From Algoriphagus machipongonensis (GTDB lineage: Bacteria; Bacteroidota; Bacteroidia; Cytophagales; Cyclobacteriaceae), in NCBI RefSeq assembly GCF_000166275.1, contig NZ_CM001023.1:4446501-4510500 (forward strand): a stretch of DNA of 64,000 bases. The letters are read 5' to 3'. How positions within the stretch are numbered: the stretch's first letter is position 1; each line of letters begins with the position of its first letter. This document shows, one piece after another, positions 18,005-26,674 of this stretch. The notes under the pieces are model-generated. The model was not told the DNA's origin. It ran no database searches and saw nothing but the letters and a program-made list of their open reading frames with translations. Both the position numbers and the translations under genes were made by a program.

Positions 18005-19311
18005 TGGCATCATTTCGGGTCAAGGGTGGAAACCGTCTGAAAGGTGAAATCATCCCCCAAGGAGCAAAAAACGAAGCCCTACAAATCCTTTGTGCTGTAT
18101 TACTTACTCCAGAGGAAGTAACAATTCATAAAATTCCCAATATCCGCGATGTCAACAAGCTAATAGAGTTGTTGAGTGATATGGGAGTGAAAGTGACCAA
18201 ACTAGGTCCAGAGTCTTACTCTTTTAAAGCTGACGAAGTTAATCTTGACTATTTGGAGAAAGAAGATTTCTTAAAGAAAGCTTCTTCCCTACGAGGATCT
18301 GTGATGATTTTAGGTCCACTTTTAGCCAGATTTGGTACAGGTAAACTTTCCAAGCCCGGAGGAGACAAAATCGGTCGTCGCAGGATGGACACGCATTTCT
18401 TCGGTTTCCAAAAACTCGGAGCTAAATTTCATTACGATTCCAAAAACGAGATTTTCCACATTGATGGAAAAGACCTGAAAGGATGCTACATGCTTCTAGA
18501 TGAAGCATCTGTGACAGGTACAGCCAATATTGTCATGGCTGCAGTCATGGCAGAAGGAAAAACTACGCTCTACAATGCTGCCTGCGAACCTTACCTTCAA
18601 CAGCTTTGTGACATGCTCAACCGCATGGGAGCAAAGATCACGGGTGTAGGTTCCAACTTACTTCACATCGAAGGAGTGGATAAATTGGGCGGTACAGAAC
18701 ATAAGATGCTTCCTGATATGATCGAAATTGGATCGTTCATTGGCCTTGCTGCCATGACCCAATCCGAGATCACGATCAAAGACGCGCAAGTAGACCGATT
18801 GGGAATTATCCCTGACACGTTCCGTCGAATGGGCATCAAGCTTGAGATTAAGGGAGACGACATCCATATCCCTGCTCAAAAACACTATGAGATAGAAACA
18901 TTTATTGATGGATCTATCCTTACCGTGGCCGATGCTATTTGGCCTGGCTTTACTCCTGACTTACTTAGTATTGTCTTAGTTACCGCCACGCAAGCAAAAG
19001 GTACAGTCCTAGTACACCAAAAGATGTTCGAAAGTCGTTTATTCTTTGTAGATAAATTAATCGACATGGGAGCGCAGATTATTTTATGCGATCCACATAG
19101 AGCTACTGTGATTGGTTTGGACAGAAAATATCCTTTGAAAGGGATTCGAATGACCTCTCCTGATATCAGAGCCGGGGTTTCCTTATTGATTGCCGCTTTA
19201 TCAGCTACAGGCACTTCTGTGATAGATAATATTGAGCAAATCGACCGGGGATATCAAAATATCGATGAACGACTCAATGCCTTGGGAGCAGAAATCGAGA
19301 GGTTACCTTAA
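18004..19311 (+). CDS. murA: UDP-N-acetylglucosamine 1-carboxyvinyltransferase with Asp at the fosfomycin-target position
   Basis: The 435-aa enzyme transfers enolpyruvate from PEP to UDP-GlcNAc, the first committed step of peptidoglycan synthesis. K22-N23 (GAKNEALQ) and RGSVMILGPLLARFG match the MurA fold. The active-site loop reads LSKPGGDKIGRRRMDTHF, so residue 121 is Asp where most enzymes have the Cys that fosfomycin alkylates (E. coli Cys115). Cys-to-Asp variants are known to stay active and resist fosfomycin. The gene overlaps DUF4290 by one base. Confidence 0.95.
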   Translation: MASFRVKGGNRLKGEIIPQGAKNEALQILCAVLLTPEEVTIHKIPNIRDVNKLIELLSDMGVKVTKLGPESYSFKADEVNLDYLEKEDFLKKASSLRGSVMILGPLLARFGTGKLSKPGGDKIGRRRMDTHFFGFQKLGAKFHYDSKNEIFHIDGKDLKGCYMLLDEASVTGTANIVMAAVMAEGKTTLYNAACEPYLQQLCDMLNRMGAKITGVGSNLLHIEGVDKLGGTEHKMLPDMIEIGSFIGLAAMTQSEITIKDAQVDRLGIIPDTFRRMGIKLEIKGDDIHIPAQKHYEIETFIDGSILTVADAIWPGFTPDLLSIVLVTATQAKGTVLVHQKMFESRLFFVDKLIDMGAQIILCDPHRATVIGLDRKYPLKGIRMTSPDIRAGVSLLIAALSATGTSVIDNIEQIDRGYQNIDERLNALGAEIERLP

Positions 19312-19360
19312 ACTTCTAAGCTTCAAAGCAGCGCATTTTTAAAGAATATATTTTTGTTAA

Positions 19361-20335
19361 ATGGAGGAAATTTACGTCAAAAGAAATCCACCAGTTAATC
19401 TTCGTCCAGAGGACGAAAAATTATTTCTGGATGCTTATCAAGTAAGTTTCCGGGTTCGCCCTATCCATCATTTGGAGAATGTGGCGATCCTGCAGGACAC
19501 TGTTTTCTCTCCATCCCACATGAGTTTTTATGCCACGCATACGCATGTGAATTCTCTTGGCCCGCTCCCACTTGGTAAAAGGGTGGTGTATTGTGCCTTG
19601 AAAAAATGGAGAACCATCCCACATGGGATTTGGGTAAAAGACGAATGGAGTGCTAATTACTTCCATTGGATGACCGATTGCCTTCCAAGGCTTTGGCTAG
19701 GGCTTAATACTGGCTTATCCGATCGAGTCATTCTCCATGACTCCTATAGACACCTTCCCTATGTGAGCCAAAGTTTGGAATTGCTGGGCATACAGCCCAC
19801 CTATTACCAATCTCAGGAAAACATCTGGGTAAAAAATTTAGTCCTTACTCCCAGAACCTCCAGCTTCCCCAATTTTCATGAAGACTTGACCAAAATGACT
19901 CGTGAAAGGCTTAGTGTCAGTCCGAAATCTACTCCTTCCCGACTCATTTATATCAGTAGGAAGTATGCTAACAAAAGGAAAACCCACAACGAAATCGATG
20001 TGGAGCTCCTGATGATCAGACATGGATTTGAGGTGATTTATACTGAAAAGATGAGTCTAAAAGAACAGATTGACTTGATGTCGGAGACAAAAATATTGGT
20101 TTCACTGCATGGAGCTGCTCTTACCAATATGCTTTTCCTTCCTGAAGGGAGCAAAGTAGTTGAACTCAGAAATAATGGAGACTCGGACACGCAATGCTAT
20201 TTTAATCTGGCAAATGCACTTAACCTCCCCTACTACTACACTCTAAATCAAGGGGATAGCCAAGACACCATCATGACAGATTTCACCATCAATCTTGAGT
20301 CTTTGGAAGAAACCTTAAACCAATTGAAAAATTAA
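19361..20335 (+). CDS. Glycosyltransferase family 61 protein
   Basis: The 324-aa protein matches GT61 (DUF563). It has a central SANYFHWMTDCLPRLWLG block (near residue 95), RLIYISRKYANKR, and a C-terminal LVSLHGAALTNMLFLPEGSK motif typical of these enzymes. Members add xylose or other sugars to polysaccharides; the acceptor is unknown here. A promoter-like TATTTTTG lies a few bases upstream, which would give a very short leader. Confidence 0.85.
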   Translation: MEEIYVKRNPPVNLRPEDEKLFLDAYQVSFRVRPIHHLENVAILQDTVFSPSHMSFYATHTHVNSLGPLPLGKRVVYCALKKWRTIPHGIWVKDEWSANYFHWMTDCLPRLWLGLNTGLSDRVILHDSYRHLPYVSQSLELLGIQPTYYQSQENIWVKNLVLTPRTSSFPNFHEDLTKMTRERLSVSPKSTPSRLIYISRKYANKRKTHNEIDVELLMIRHGFEVIYTEKMSLKEQIDLMSETKILVSLHGAALTNMLFLPEGSKVVELRNNGDSDTQCYFNLANALNLPYYYTLNQGDSQDTIMTDFTINLESLEETLNQLKN

Positions 20336-20412
20336 TTTAACTTCCTTTCTTCACTCTTCTTTCCTTCACAATTTTTTTGGTAAATTCTCAGCTGAAAAGC
20401 CTAAAATAACCT

Positions 20413-22131
20413 ATGAAAAAGAAGAAACTAAGAAGTCAGGATTGGTACGGTAGAACCGGTAAAGATGGATTTATCTATAGATCCTGGATGAAAAACCAGG
20501 GTTTCCCTCATCATTTATTTGAAGGGGACAAACCAGTAATCGGAATCTGTAATACCTGGTCTGAACTGACCCCTTGCAACGCACATTTTAGAGATCTTGC
20601 CGAAGCCTTAAAAAGAGGCATTTGGGAAGCAGGAGGATTCCCCTTAGAATTCCCTGTCATGTCACTGGGAGAATGCTCTATCAAACCCACCGCCATGCTA
20701 TTTAGAAATTTAGCAAGTATGGATGTGGAAGAAAGTATTAGAGCCAATCCAATGGATGGTGTGGTATTGATGTGCGGATGTGATAAGACGACTCCTTCTT
20801 TAGTAATGGGTGCAGCATCTGTAGACCTTCCTACCATGGTTCTTTCTGGAGGCCCTATGCTGGTGGGAAGATTCAAAGGTAAAAAAATAGGCACCTCAGA
20901 TGTTTGGCGATTTGCCGAAGAATTTAAAACCGGGAAACTTTCTCAGGAAGATTTTATAGAAGCGGAAGCTGCAATGTCCCGCTCGGTCGGCCACTGTGCC
21001 CCGATGGGTACTGCATCCACCATGGCCGGTATGGTAGAATCCCTTGGTTTATCCCTTCCTGATAATGCCACCATTCCTGCTGCGGACTCCAGAAGAAAAG
21101 TCTTGGCGCATATGACAGGAATGCGAATTGTCGAGATGGTCAATGAGGATCTCAAAATGAGTAAGATTCTTACCCGTAAAGCCTTTGAAAATTCCATTAT
21201 GGTAAATGCAGCTTTGGGTGGCTCTACGAACTTTATCTTGCACCTTACGGCCATAGCCAGGAGAATAGGTGTTGAGTTGGATCTGAAAGATTTTGACCAT
21301 TTTTCATCAAAAATCCCTCTAATCGCCAATGTTCAACCTTCAGGAGAGCATTGGGTAGAAGATCTCTTTTATGCTGGTGGACTTCCGGCAGTGATGAAGG
21401 AACTGCAAAAGGAATTGCACACCGACCTTATTACGGTCAATGGAAGAACCATAGGAGAGAATATTGAAAAGGCTGAATGCTATGATAGGAACCTCATCGG
21501 TAGCATGGAAAAGCCCATCAAGCCCGACTCTGGGATTGCTGTTTTAAAAGGAAATTTATGTCCCAGCGGTGCCGTAATCAAACCTTCTGCAGCAACTCCA
21601 CACTTGCTTACACACACAGGCAGAGCAGTAGTTTTTGAAAACATCGATGAATACAAAGCCAAAATCGATGACCCTGCCTTGGACATTGATGAGAACTGCA
21701 TCATGGTCATGAAAAATGTAGGCCCAAAAGGATACCCCGGAATGCCGGAAGTAGGCAATATGACGCTACCTAAGAAAATCCTGGATAAGGGAATCAAAGA
21801 CATGGTCAGAATTTCTGACGGCAGAATGAGTGGAACGGGCTATGGCACCGTCATCCTTCATGTTTCCCCAGAATCAGCCATTGGAGGCCCATTGGCTTTG
21901 GTGAAAAATGGAGATTTGATAGAATTGAATGTTCCTGCCAGAACCTTAAACCTCTTGATATCTGAGGAGGAAATGGAGAAACGTAAAGCTGAATTTGAAC
22001 CTTTGAAACTGCCTTATGAAAGAGGGTATGTGAATTTATTCTTGGACAAAGTAAACCAAGCGCATGATGGAGTCGACTTTGATTTCCTTCAGGGGAGTTC
22101 TGGTTCAGAGGTAAAAAGAGATTCCCACTAA
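20413..22131 (+). CDS. IlvD/Edd family sugar-acid dehydratase (L-arabinonate dehydratase-like)
   Basis: The 572-aa iron-sulfur enzyme belongs to the IlvD/Edd family. Its N-terminus (RSQDWYGRTGKDGFIYRSWM) is characteristic of the pentonate/hexonate dehydratase branch rather than branched-chain amino-acid IlvD. Likely cluster cysteines lie in NTWSELTPCN, LMCGCDKTTPS and GHCAPMGTAS. The reaction would be dehydration of a sugar acid such as L-arabinonate or D-xylonate to a 2-keto-3-deoxy acid. The SDR gene 25 bases downstream would fit a sugar dehydrogenase in the same oxidative pathway (inference). Confidence 0.85.
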   Translation: MKKKKLRSQDWYGRTGKDGFIYRSWMKNQGFPHHLFEGDKPVIGICNTWSELTPCNAHFRDLAEALKRGIWEAGGFPLEFPVMSLGECSIKPTAMLFRNLASMDVEESIRANPMDGVVLMCGCDKTTPSLVMGAASVDLPTMVLSGGPMLVGRFKGKKIGTSDVWRFAEEFKTGKLSQEDFIEAEAAMSRSVGHCAPMGTASTMAGMVESLGLSLPDNATIPAADSRRKVLAHMTGMRIVEMVNEDLKMSKILTRKAFENSIMVNAALGGSTNFILHLTAIARRIGVELDLKDFDHFSSKIPLIANVQPSGEHWVEDLFYAGGLPAVMKELQKELHTDLITVNGRTIGENIEKAECYDRNLIGSMEKPIKPDSGIAVLKGNLCPSGAVIKPSAATPHLLTHTGRAVVFENIDEYKAKIDDPALDIDENCIMVMKNVGPKGYPGMPEVGNMTLPKKILDKGIKDMVRISDGRMSGTGYGTVILHVSPESAIGGPLALVKNGDLIELNVPARTLNLLISEEEMEKRKAEFEPLKLPYERGYVNLFLDKVNQAHDGVDFDFLQGSSGSEVKRDSH

Positions 22132-22156
22132 GAGGAAAAACCATATCTGAGTAATT

Positions 22157-22918
22157 ATGACTGCTAGAAAGACTGCGATTATCACGGGCGCTGGACAAGG
22201 AATTGGCCTGGCCATAGCAGAAAAATTAGCCGCTCAAAGTATCAACTTAGTACTAAATGATCTGGAGGAAAATCTTGTCACGGAAGCCTGTGATAAAATT
22301 TCCCTCCAGCATGGTGTGCCCGCAATCCCCGTAGGTGGAGATGCCAGTGATGAGAAAATCATCGATAGACTCATCCAAACCGCCGTTTCAAATTTTGGCT
22401 CAGTAGACATACTCATTGCAAATGCAGGAATTACTTTGTTTGGGGATTTTCTCTCGTACAAAAGGGAAGATTTTTTGGAAGTGACGCGAGTCAATCAAGT
22501 TGGGAATTTCTTCCTCACACAGGCTGCAGCAATACAAATGAAGTCTCAGGGCAAGGGAGGGGCGATTCTGCTTACCTCCTCCGTCACGGCACACCAAAGC
22601 CATGAAAATCTTGCCGCTTATGCGATGAGTAAAGCAGCTCTTGAGATGCTTGCAAAAAACTTGGTTTTGGAATTAGCTCCTTTTGGTATCCGAGTGAATA
22701 CCATTGCTCCTGGAGCCACCATGACGAATAGAACAGCCTTGGATCCAAATTATGAAAAAACCTGGTCGAAACTGACTCCTCTTGGAAGTCCTGCTTCACC
22801 TGAGGACATCGCCTCGGCAGCAGCTTTTTTGGTTTCCGATGCATCCAAACATATCACGGGTCAAACTTTGGTAGTGGATGGGGGCTGGACGAGTATCAGT
22901 CCTTCTCCTTATGAGTAA
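22157..22918 (+). CDS. SDR family oxidoreductase
   Basis: The 253-aa classical short-chain dehydrogenase/reductase has the cofactor motif TGAGQGIGLA near the N-terminus, NAG (IANAGIT), catalytic Ser in LTSSVTA, and YxxxK (YAMSKAALE). The C-terminus has the usual DGGWT. It probably oxidises a sugar or sugar acid with NAD(P), judging from the dehydratase 25 bases upstream, with which it forms an operon. The substrate is not determined. Confidence 0.9.
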   Translation: MTARKTAIITGAGQGIGLAIAEKLAAQSINLVLNDLEENLVTEACDKISLQHGVPAIPVGGDASDEKIIDRLIQTAVSNFGSVDILIANAGITLFGDFLSYKREDFLEVTRVNQVGNFFLTQAAAIQMKSQGKGGAILLTSSVTAHQSHENLAAYAMSKAALEMLAKNLVLELAPFGIRVNTIAPGATMTNRTALDPNYEKTWSKLTPLGSPASPEDIASAAAFLVSDASKHITGQTLVVDGGWTSISPSPYE

Positions 22919-22936
22919 TTTTCTATTCCCTTAAAG

Positions 22937-23600
22937 CCTCGGGCTGTGTCTTCACAGCCTGAAATAACAGTGGCCCGTGGAGACACGGGCCACGGGCAAT
23001 ATAGACACGGGCCAGGGCGATAATAAAACAGGTCATGGCAATAAATAAACAGACCACGGCGATAATGAAACAGGCCACTGGTAATAAATAAACAGGCCAT
23101 GTCCAATCGATAGTTTAAGAGAGTTCCTCCAAAATTCATTTCACCTAAAAACGACATTTTGACCCGTCATTGCGATCCGCCGCGGCGGAGTGGCAATCCA
23201 GTTGAATTATTTCTCAGCCTAGGGCTGTGTCTTCACAGCCCGAAATAATAGTGGCCCGTGGAGACACGGGCCACGGGCAATATAGACACGGGCCAGGGCG
23301 ATAATAAAACAGGTCACGGGCAATAATTAAACAGGCCATATACAATCGATAGTTTAAGGGAGTTCCTCCAAAATTCATTCACCTACAAAACGACATTTTA
23401 ACCCGTCATTGCGATCCGCCGCGGCGGAGTGGCAATCCAGTTGAATTATTTCTCAGCCTCGGGCTGTGTCTTCACAGCCCGTAACAAATGTGTCCTATTG
23501 CTGACCTTAGCCTCAGGCTGTGTCTTAACAGCCTGAATTAACAGTGGCCCGTGGAGACACGGGCCAGAGCGATAATGAAACAGACCACGTCAATAAAAAA
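22937..23600. repeat. Irregular array of hairpin-rich intergenic repeats (four copies)
   Basis: Copies begin at 22937, 23218, 23457 and 23511 with CCT(C/A)GGGCTGTGTCTTCACAGCC-like sequence. The first two units are about 281 and 239 bases; the last two are truncated. Each full unit contains the hairpins GGGCTGTG/CACAGCCC and GGCCCGTG/CACGGGCC, a G/C palindrome CCGCCGCGGCGG, and A/C-rich stretches with AAACAGGCCA. No protein is encoded. The pattern resembles REP/BIME-type elements. Loss or gain of copies by recombination is likely. Confidence 0.8.
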
Positions 23601-23682
23601 GGCAATACCTCAAATTATTTCGCTAATAATTAAAAACAAATCGATTTCATTGTAACTTATATACTTTGAAAAACAACACACC

Positions 23683-24324
23683 ATGAAAAACCTAAGCTTT
23701 GTAATCCTTTTAATCTGGGCATTGAGCTCCTGCCAACCCAAGGAAACCACTCCCGACACCCTCCCTATGAAAGTAGCGATGGCATACGGTTTTGATAAAA
23801 TGGATCAGGTAAATACCATAGGCTTTACATGGAATGTTCAGCGGGATTCTGTGAATTCTATTGCCCGAACATATCTCTGGAACCTGAAAGATAAAACAGT
23901 TGATTACACTGACGCGGATACAACCTATTCTTACAGCTTGATGGCAGATTCTTTGCCTCCGGCAGACAAAGCCTTTATCAATGATAAATACTGGGCGATG
24001 ATGCCTTTCCAATTGGGTTGGGATTCCGGTTATACCTTCGAGACCGAAGAAGGAGTAAGCTCTCCTTTAAAAGGAACCAACTCAACCAAATTGACTATAA
24101 TCTATAACTCAGGTGACGGTTATACTCCAGGAGATGCTTACGATCTATACCTAGACGAAAACAACAAGATTCTTGAGTGGACATTCCGAAGAGGAAATGG
24201 AGAACAAGGTGCCACTTGGACTTGGGAAAATGAGAAACAAGTAGGGCCGCTGACCTTCGCCCAAGACCATATGGGAGCGAATGGAAAGCGCTTTATCTGG
24301 ATTTCCGGTCTCTCAGTAAATTAA
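23683..24324 (+). CDS. Uncharacterised lipoprotein
   Basis: The 213-aa protein starts with a lipoprotein signal (MKNLSFVILLIWALSSC, Cys17). The mature part is beta-rich with many Trp and Tyr residues (TWNVQRDS, YLWNLKDKTVDY, DEAYDLYLD-like strands), which suggests a LolA-like or lipocalin-like open barrel. No family was recognised. A promoter-like TATACTTTG lies at 23660-23668 and a strong terminator follows, so it is a single-gene transcript. Confidence 0.75.
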   Translation: MKNLSFVILLIWALSSCQPKETTPDTLPMKVAMAYGFDKMDQVNTIGFTWNVQRDSVNSIARTYLWNLKDKTVDYTDADTTYSYSLMADSLPPADKAFINDKYWAMMPFQLGWDSGYTFETEEGVSSPLKGTNSTKLTIIYNSGDGYTPGDAYDLYLDENNKILEWTFRRGNGEQGATWTWENEKQVGPLTFAQDHMGANGKRFIWISGLSVN

Positions 24325-24343
24325 TCCTCATTCGAAAGAATTC

Positions 24344-24377
24344 AAGCCGTTTGCTATTTAGCAAACGGCTTTTTTTA
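24344..24377 (+). terminator. Rho-independent terminator after the lipoprotein gene
   Basis: A 13-bp perfect stem (AAGCCGTTTGCTA at 24344-24356 with TAGCAAACGGCTT at 24359-24371) with a two-base loop is followed by a T run. It insulates the accessory island from upstream transcription. Confidence 0.9.
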
Positions 24378-24490
24378 TGCAATTAACAAAATCAACATTG
24401 GGATGAATTGATTCATTCTAATGATATTCAGCACTTTTATTGATATCAAAGTAGAATTAATTAAAAATAACTATTGCTCATATCGACGAA

Positions 24491-24776
24491 ATCCTTAATT
24501 TAGGAATCGAAAAACAAATACCTCTGGAGCCAAAGATATAAACTCAATAGGCTAGACTTTTTTGAGTTTTATCCAGAAATTTTTGGGGTATCAATTCATA
24601 AAAAATAAGGAAAGGAATTCTTCAAAAGCGCTGAAGTCTTTTTGAAGATCTAATAAAAATAAACCGAAAAAAGGTGCATATATCTGTGCAAATCGGCTGA
24701 ATAGAGCACAAAAAGGTAAAGCTATAAACAAGTAAGGTGCAAGGCTTTTCTAGCACTCTACTAATAAACTAAAACT
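24491..24776 (+). repeat. Leader repeat A, copy 1 (upstream of the Gabija-like genes)
   Basis: This 286-bp stretch runs up to the start codon of the OLD-family gene and is about four-fifths identical by eye to 29647-29912, which lies before an unrelated lipoprotein gene. Conserved paired elements are TCTGGA/TCCAGA (24523-24528 with 24572-24577), AACTCAA/TTGAGTT (24541-24547 with 24562-24568), and the perfect 9-bp stem TCTTCAAAA/TTTTGAAGA (24619-24627 with 24640-24648). It could be a promoter with structured 5' leader, or the recombination flank of a cassette. Confidence 0.8.
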
Positions 24777-26672
24777 ATGTATCTTTCAAAGGTCCACATT
24801 CAAAATTTTAAAGGGATTAAAAGTCAAGAGTTTTCGTTTGACTCTAAACTTAATATTATTATTGGTGAGAACGGTAGTCACAAGACTGCTTTGATAGATG
24901 CCATTAGATTACTGTATAACATGGGAAATCCTAAAAAGGATTACTATATTTCTAATGATGACTTTCATTTCGATAAAACTACCAGTGCTCAAGCTACCAA
25001 GATAGAAATACGATATATTTTTGATGGACTATCAAGCTCGGAAAAAGGAGCTTTGTATGAATACCTCGTAATCGAACCAACTATTGAATATGCTCAAATT
25101 ACTTTGATATATGAATTAAGAGCTAACAATTATCCAAAATTTTCATATTTCACTGGTGCAAGCGCTGAACAAAAAGCCGATTCAGGAACATTCGAAATCT
25201 TTCAACACTACTATTTGGGCGCCTTAAGAGATAGTACAAATGATTTATTGAATACTAAAACAAATATGCTTGGTTCAGTTATTAAGAGAATTGTAGAAAG
25301 AGCCAAAACAGAGGATGAATTTAAAAAAATAATACAAACAGCAAATACTGAACTTTTAAAAAGGGACGAGGTATTAAATACACGAACTGGTGTGAATGAA
25401 CATTTAGATGATATTTTTAAAATATCAAAAGACAATCAAATTGGAATGAGGATTGAAGAATCCTCAAAAATTGAAAGTATTCTCAATGTAATCAAGCCAT
25501 ATTTACCACACGACAAAACAAAGCTTGACAATGACGGATTCAATTTATGGCAAAACAGTTTAGGTTTTAATAACTTAATTTACATTGCGATAATTTTAGG
25601 AGATATTAAGCAAAGAACCGTTGACAATCCTAACCAACATTTCGTTTTATTGATAGAAGAACCAGAGGCACATCTTCACCCTCAACTTCAATTGAACTTA
25701 TATGACTTCTTAAAAACAGCTGGGAGCCCCAATAATTGCCAGTTATTCATTACTTCTCATTCACCTACCTTAACCTCTAAGGCGAATCTTGACAACTTAA
25801 TTCTTGTAAGCCAAAATGCAATTAACATTGGCGGATGTTATGAGGACAGGGAGAGCGAAAATATCATAGAAATATCAACAAAAAAAATAACGCTAACTGA
25901 TGAAGATTTCTCATCTAGAAAGAAGCAACTTGAAAGGTATTTAGACGTCACCAAAAGTCAACTCTTTTTTGCAAGAGGCATCTTATTTGTCGAAGGTATA
26001 TCAGAAAAACTACTTCTTAAAACATTCTCAAGAATATTAAAATCAAACCTTGAAGACTACCGTTGTGAGATTGTGAATATCGAGGGAGTATCATTTTATC
26101 CTTTTATTCATTTATTTAATTCAAAAGATTCAAGTAAAAGAATTTCTCAAAAGGCATCAATTATTACAGATGATGACAGGTATTCGAAAGCAAAAAACAG
26201 CTTCAAAAACTTAACTTCAAAAACATTTAGTAGACTTGATGCTTTTCATAAAGGATTATACTCAGCAAAAATTAATAATCGAATTTCAAACCTTAAATCA
26301 ACTATAGCTTCCAGAAAACATAAGGTTGAGCTTTTTACCGCTTTTAAAACATTGGAATTTGAAATAGCTTATTCAAACATAGCTAACAATAAAACAGACT
26401 TCAAAAAAAACTTTCTAATAACCTATTTAAATAAAATTGACAACTCGAAATATTTACTTATACAAAAATATGTCGACAATCTTCCCAATGAAGTATTCAC
26501 AAATGATGAGATGCAAAAAATAGCAGTTCTCGTTTGGAAAGCATTACCATCAAAAGCAGAATTTGCTCAAGACTTTTCCTATGAAATTGAACTGGAGTTA
26601 AAAAAAGGAACACCTGTAGCATTCGTAGTTCCTGAGTATATCGAAAAGGCTATAAACCATGTAACGGCCTAA
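24777..26672 (+). CDS. gajA: OLD-family ATPase/TOPRIM endonuclease, GajA-like (Gabija defence)
   Basis: The 631-aa protein has an SMC/RecF-like ATPase N-terminus and a C-terminal TOPRIM nuclease. Walker A is GENGSHKT (residues 30-37), with His in place of the usual Gly. An ABC-signature-like SLGFNNLIYIA lies at 261-271, Walker B LLIEEPEAHLHP at 291-302, and a switch ITSHSP at about 325-330. TOPRIM motifs are FVEGISE (404-410) and TDDDRY (464-469). In Gabija, GajA cuts phage DNA when nucleotides are depleted and acts with the helicase GajB. The helicase gene starts two bases after this stop codon. The region is A/T-rich compared with its neighbours, which suggests acquisition by transfer. Confidence 0.85.
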   Translation: MYLSKVHIQNFKGIKSQEFSFDSKLNIIIGENGSHKTALIDAIRLLYNMGNPKKDYYISNDDFHFDKTTSAQATKIEIRYIFDGLSSSEKGALYEYLVIEPTIEYAQITLIYELRANNYPKFSYFTGASAEQKADSGTFEIFQHYYLGALRDSTNDLLNTKTNMLGSVIKRIVERAKTEDEFKKIIQTANTELLKRDEVLNTRTGVNEHLDDIFKISKDNQIGMRIEESSKIESILNVIKPYLPHDKTKLDNDGFNLWQNSLGFNNLIYIAIILGDIKQRTVDNPNQHFVLLIEEPEAHLHPQLQLNLYDFLKTAGSPNNCQLFITSHSPTLTSKANLDNLILVSQNAINIGGCYEDRESENIIEISTKKITLTDEDFSSRKKQLERYLDVTKSQLFFARGILFVEGISEKLLLKTFSRILKSNLEDYRCEIVNIEGVSFYPFIHLFNSKDSSKRISQKASIITDDDRYSKAKNSFKNLTSKTFSRLDAFHKGLYSAKINNRISNLKSTIASRKHKVELFTAFKTLEFEIAYSNIANNKTDFKKNFLITYLNKIDNSKYLLIQKYVDNLPNEVFTNDEMQKIAVLVWKALPSKAEFAQDFSYEIELELKKGTPVAFVVPEYIEKAINHVTA

Positions 26673-26674
26673 TT

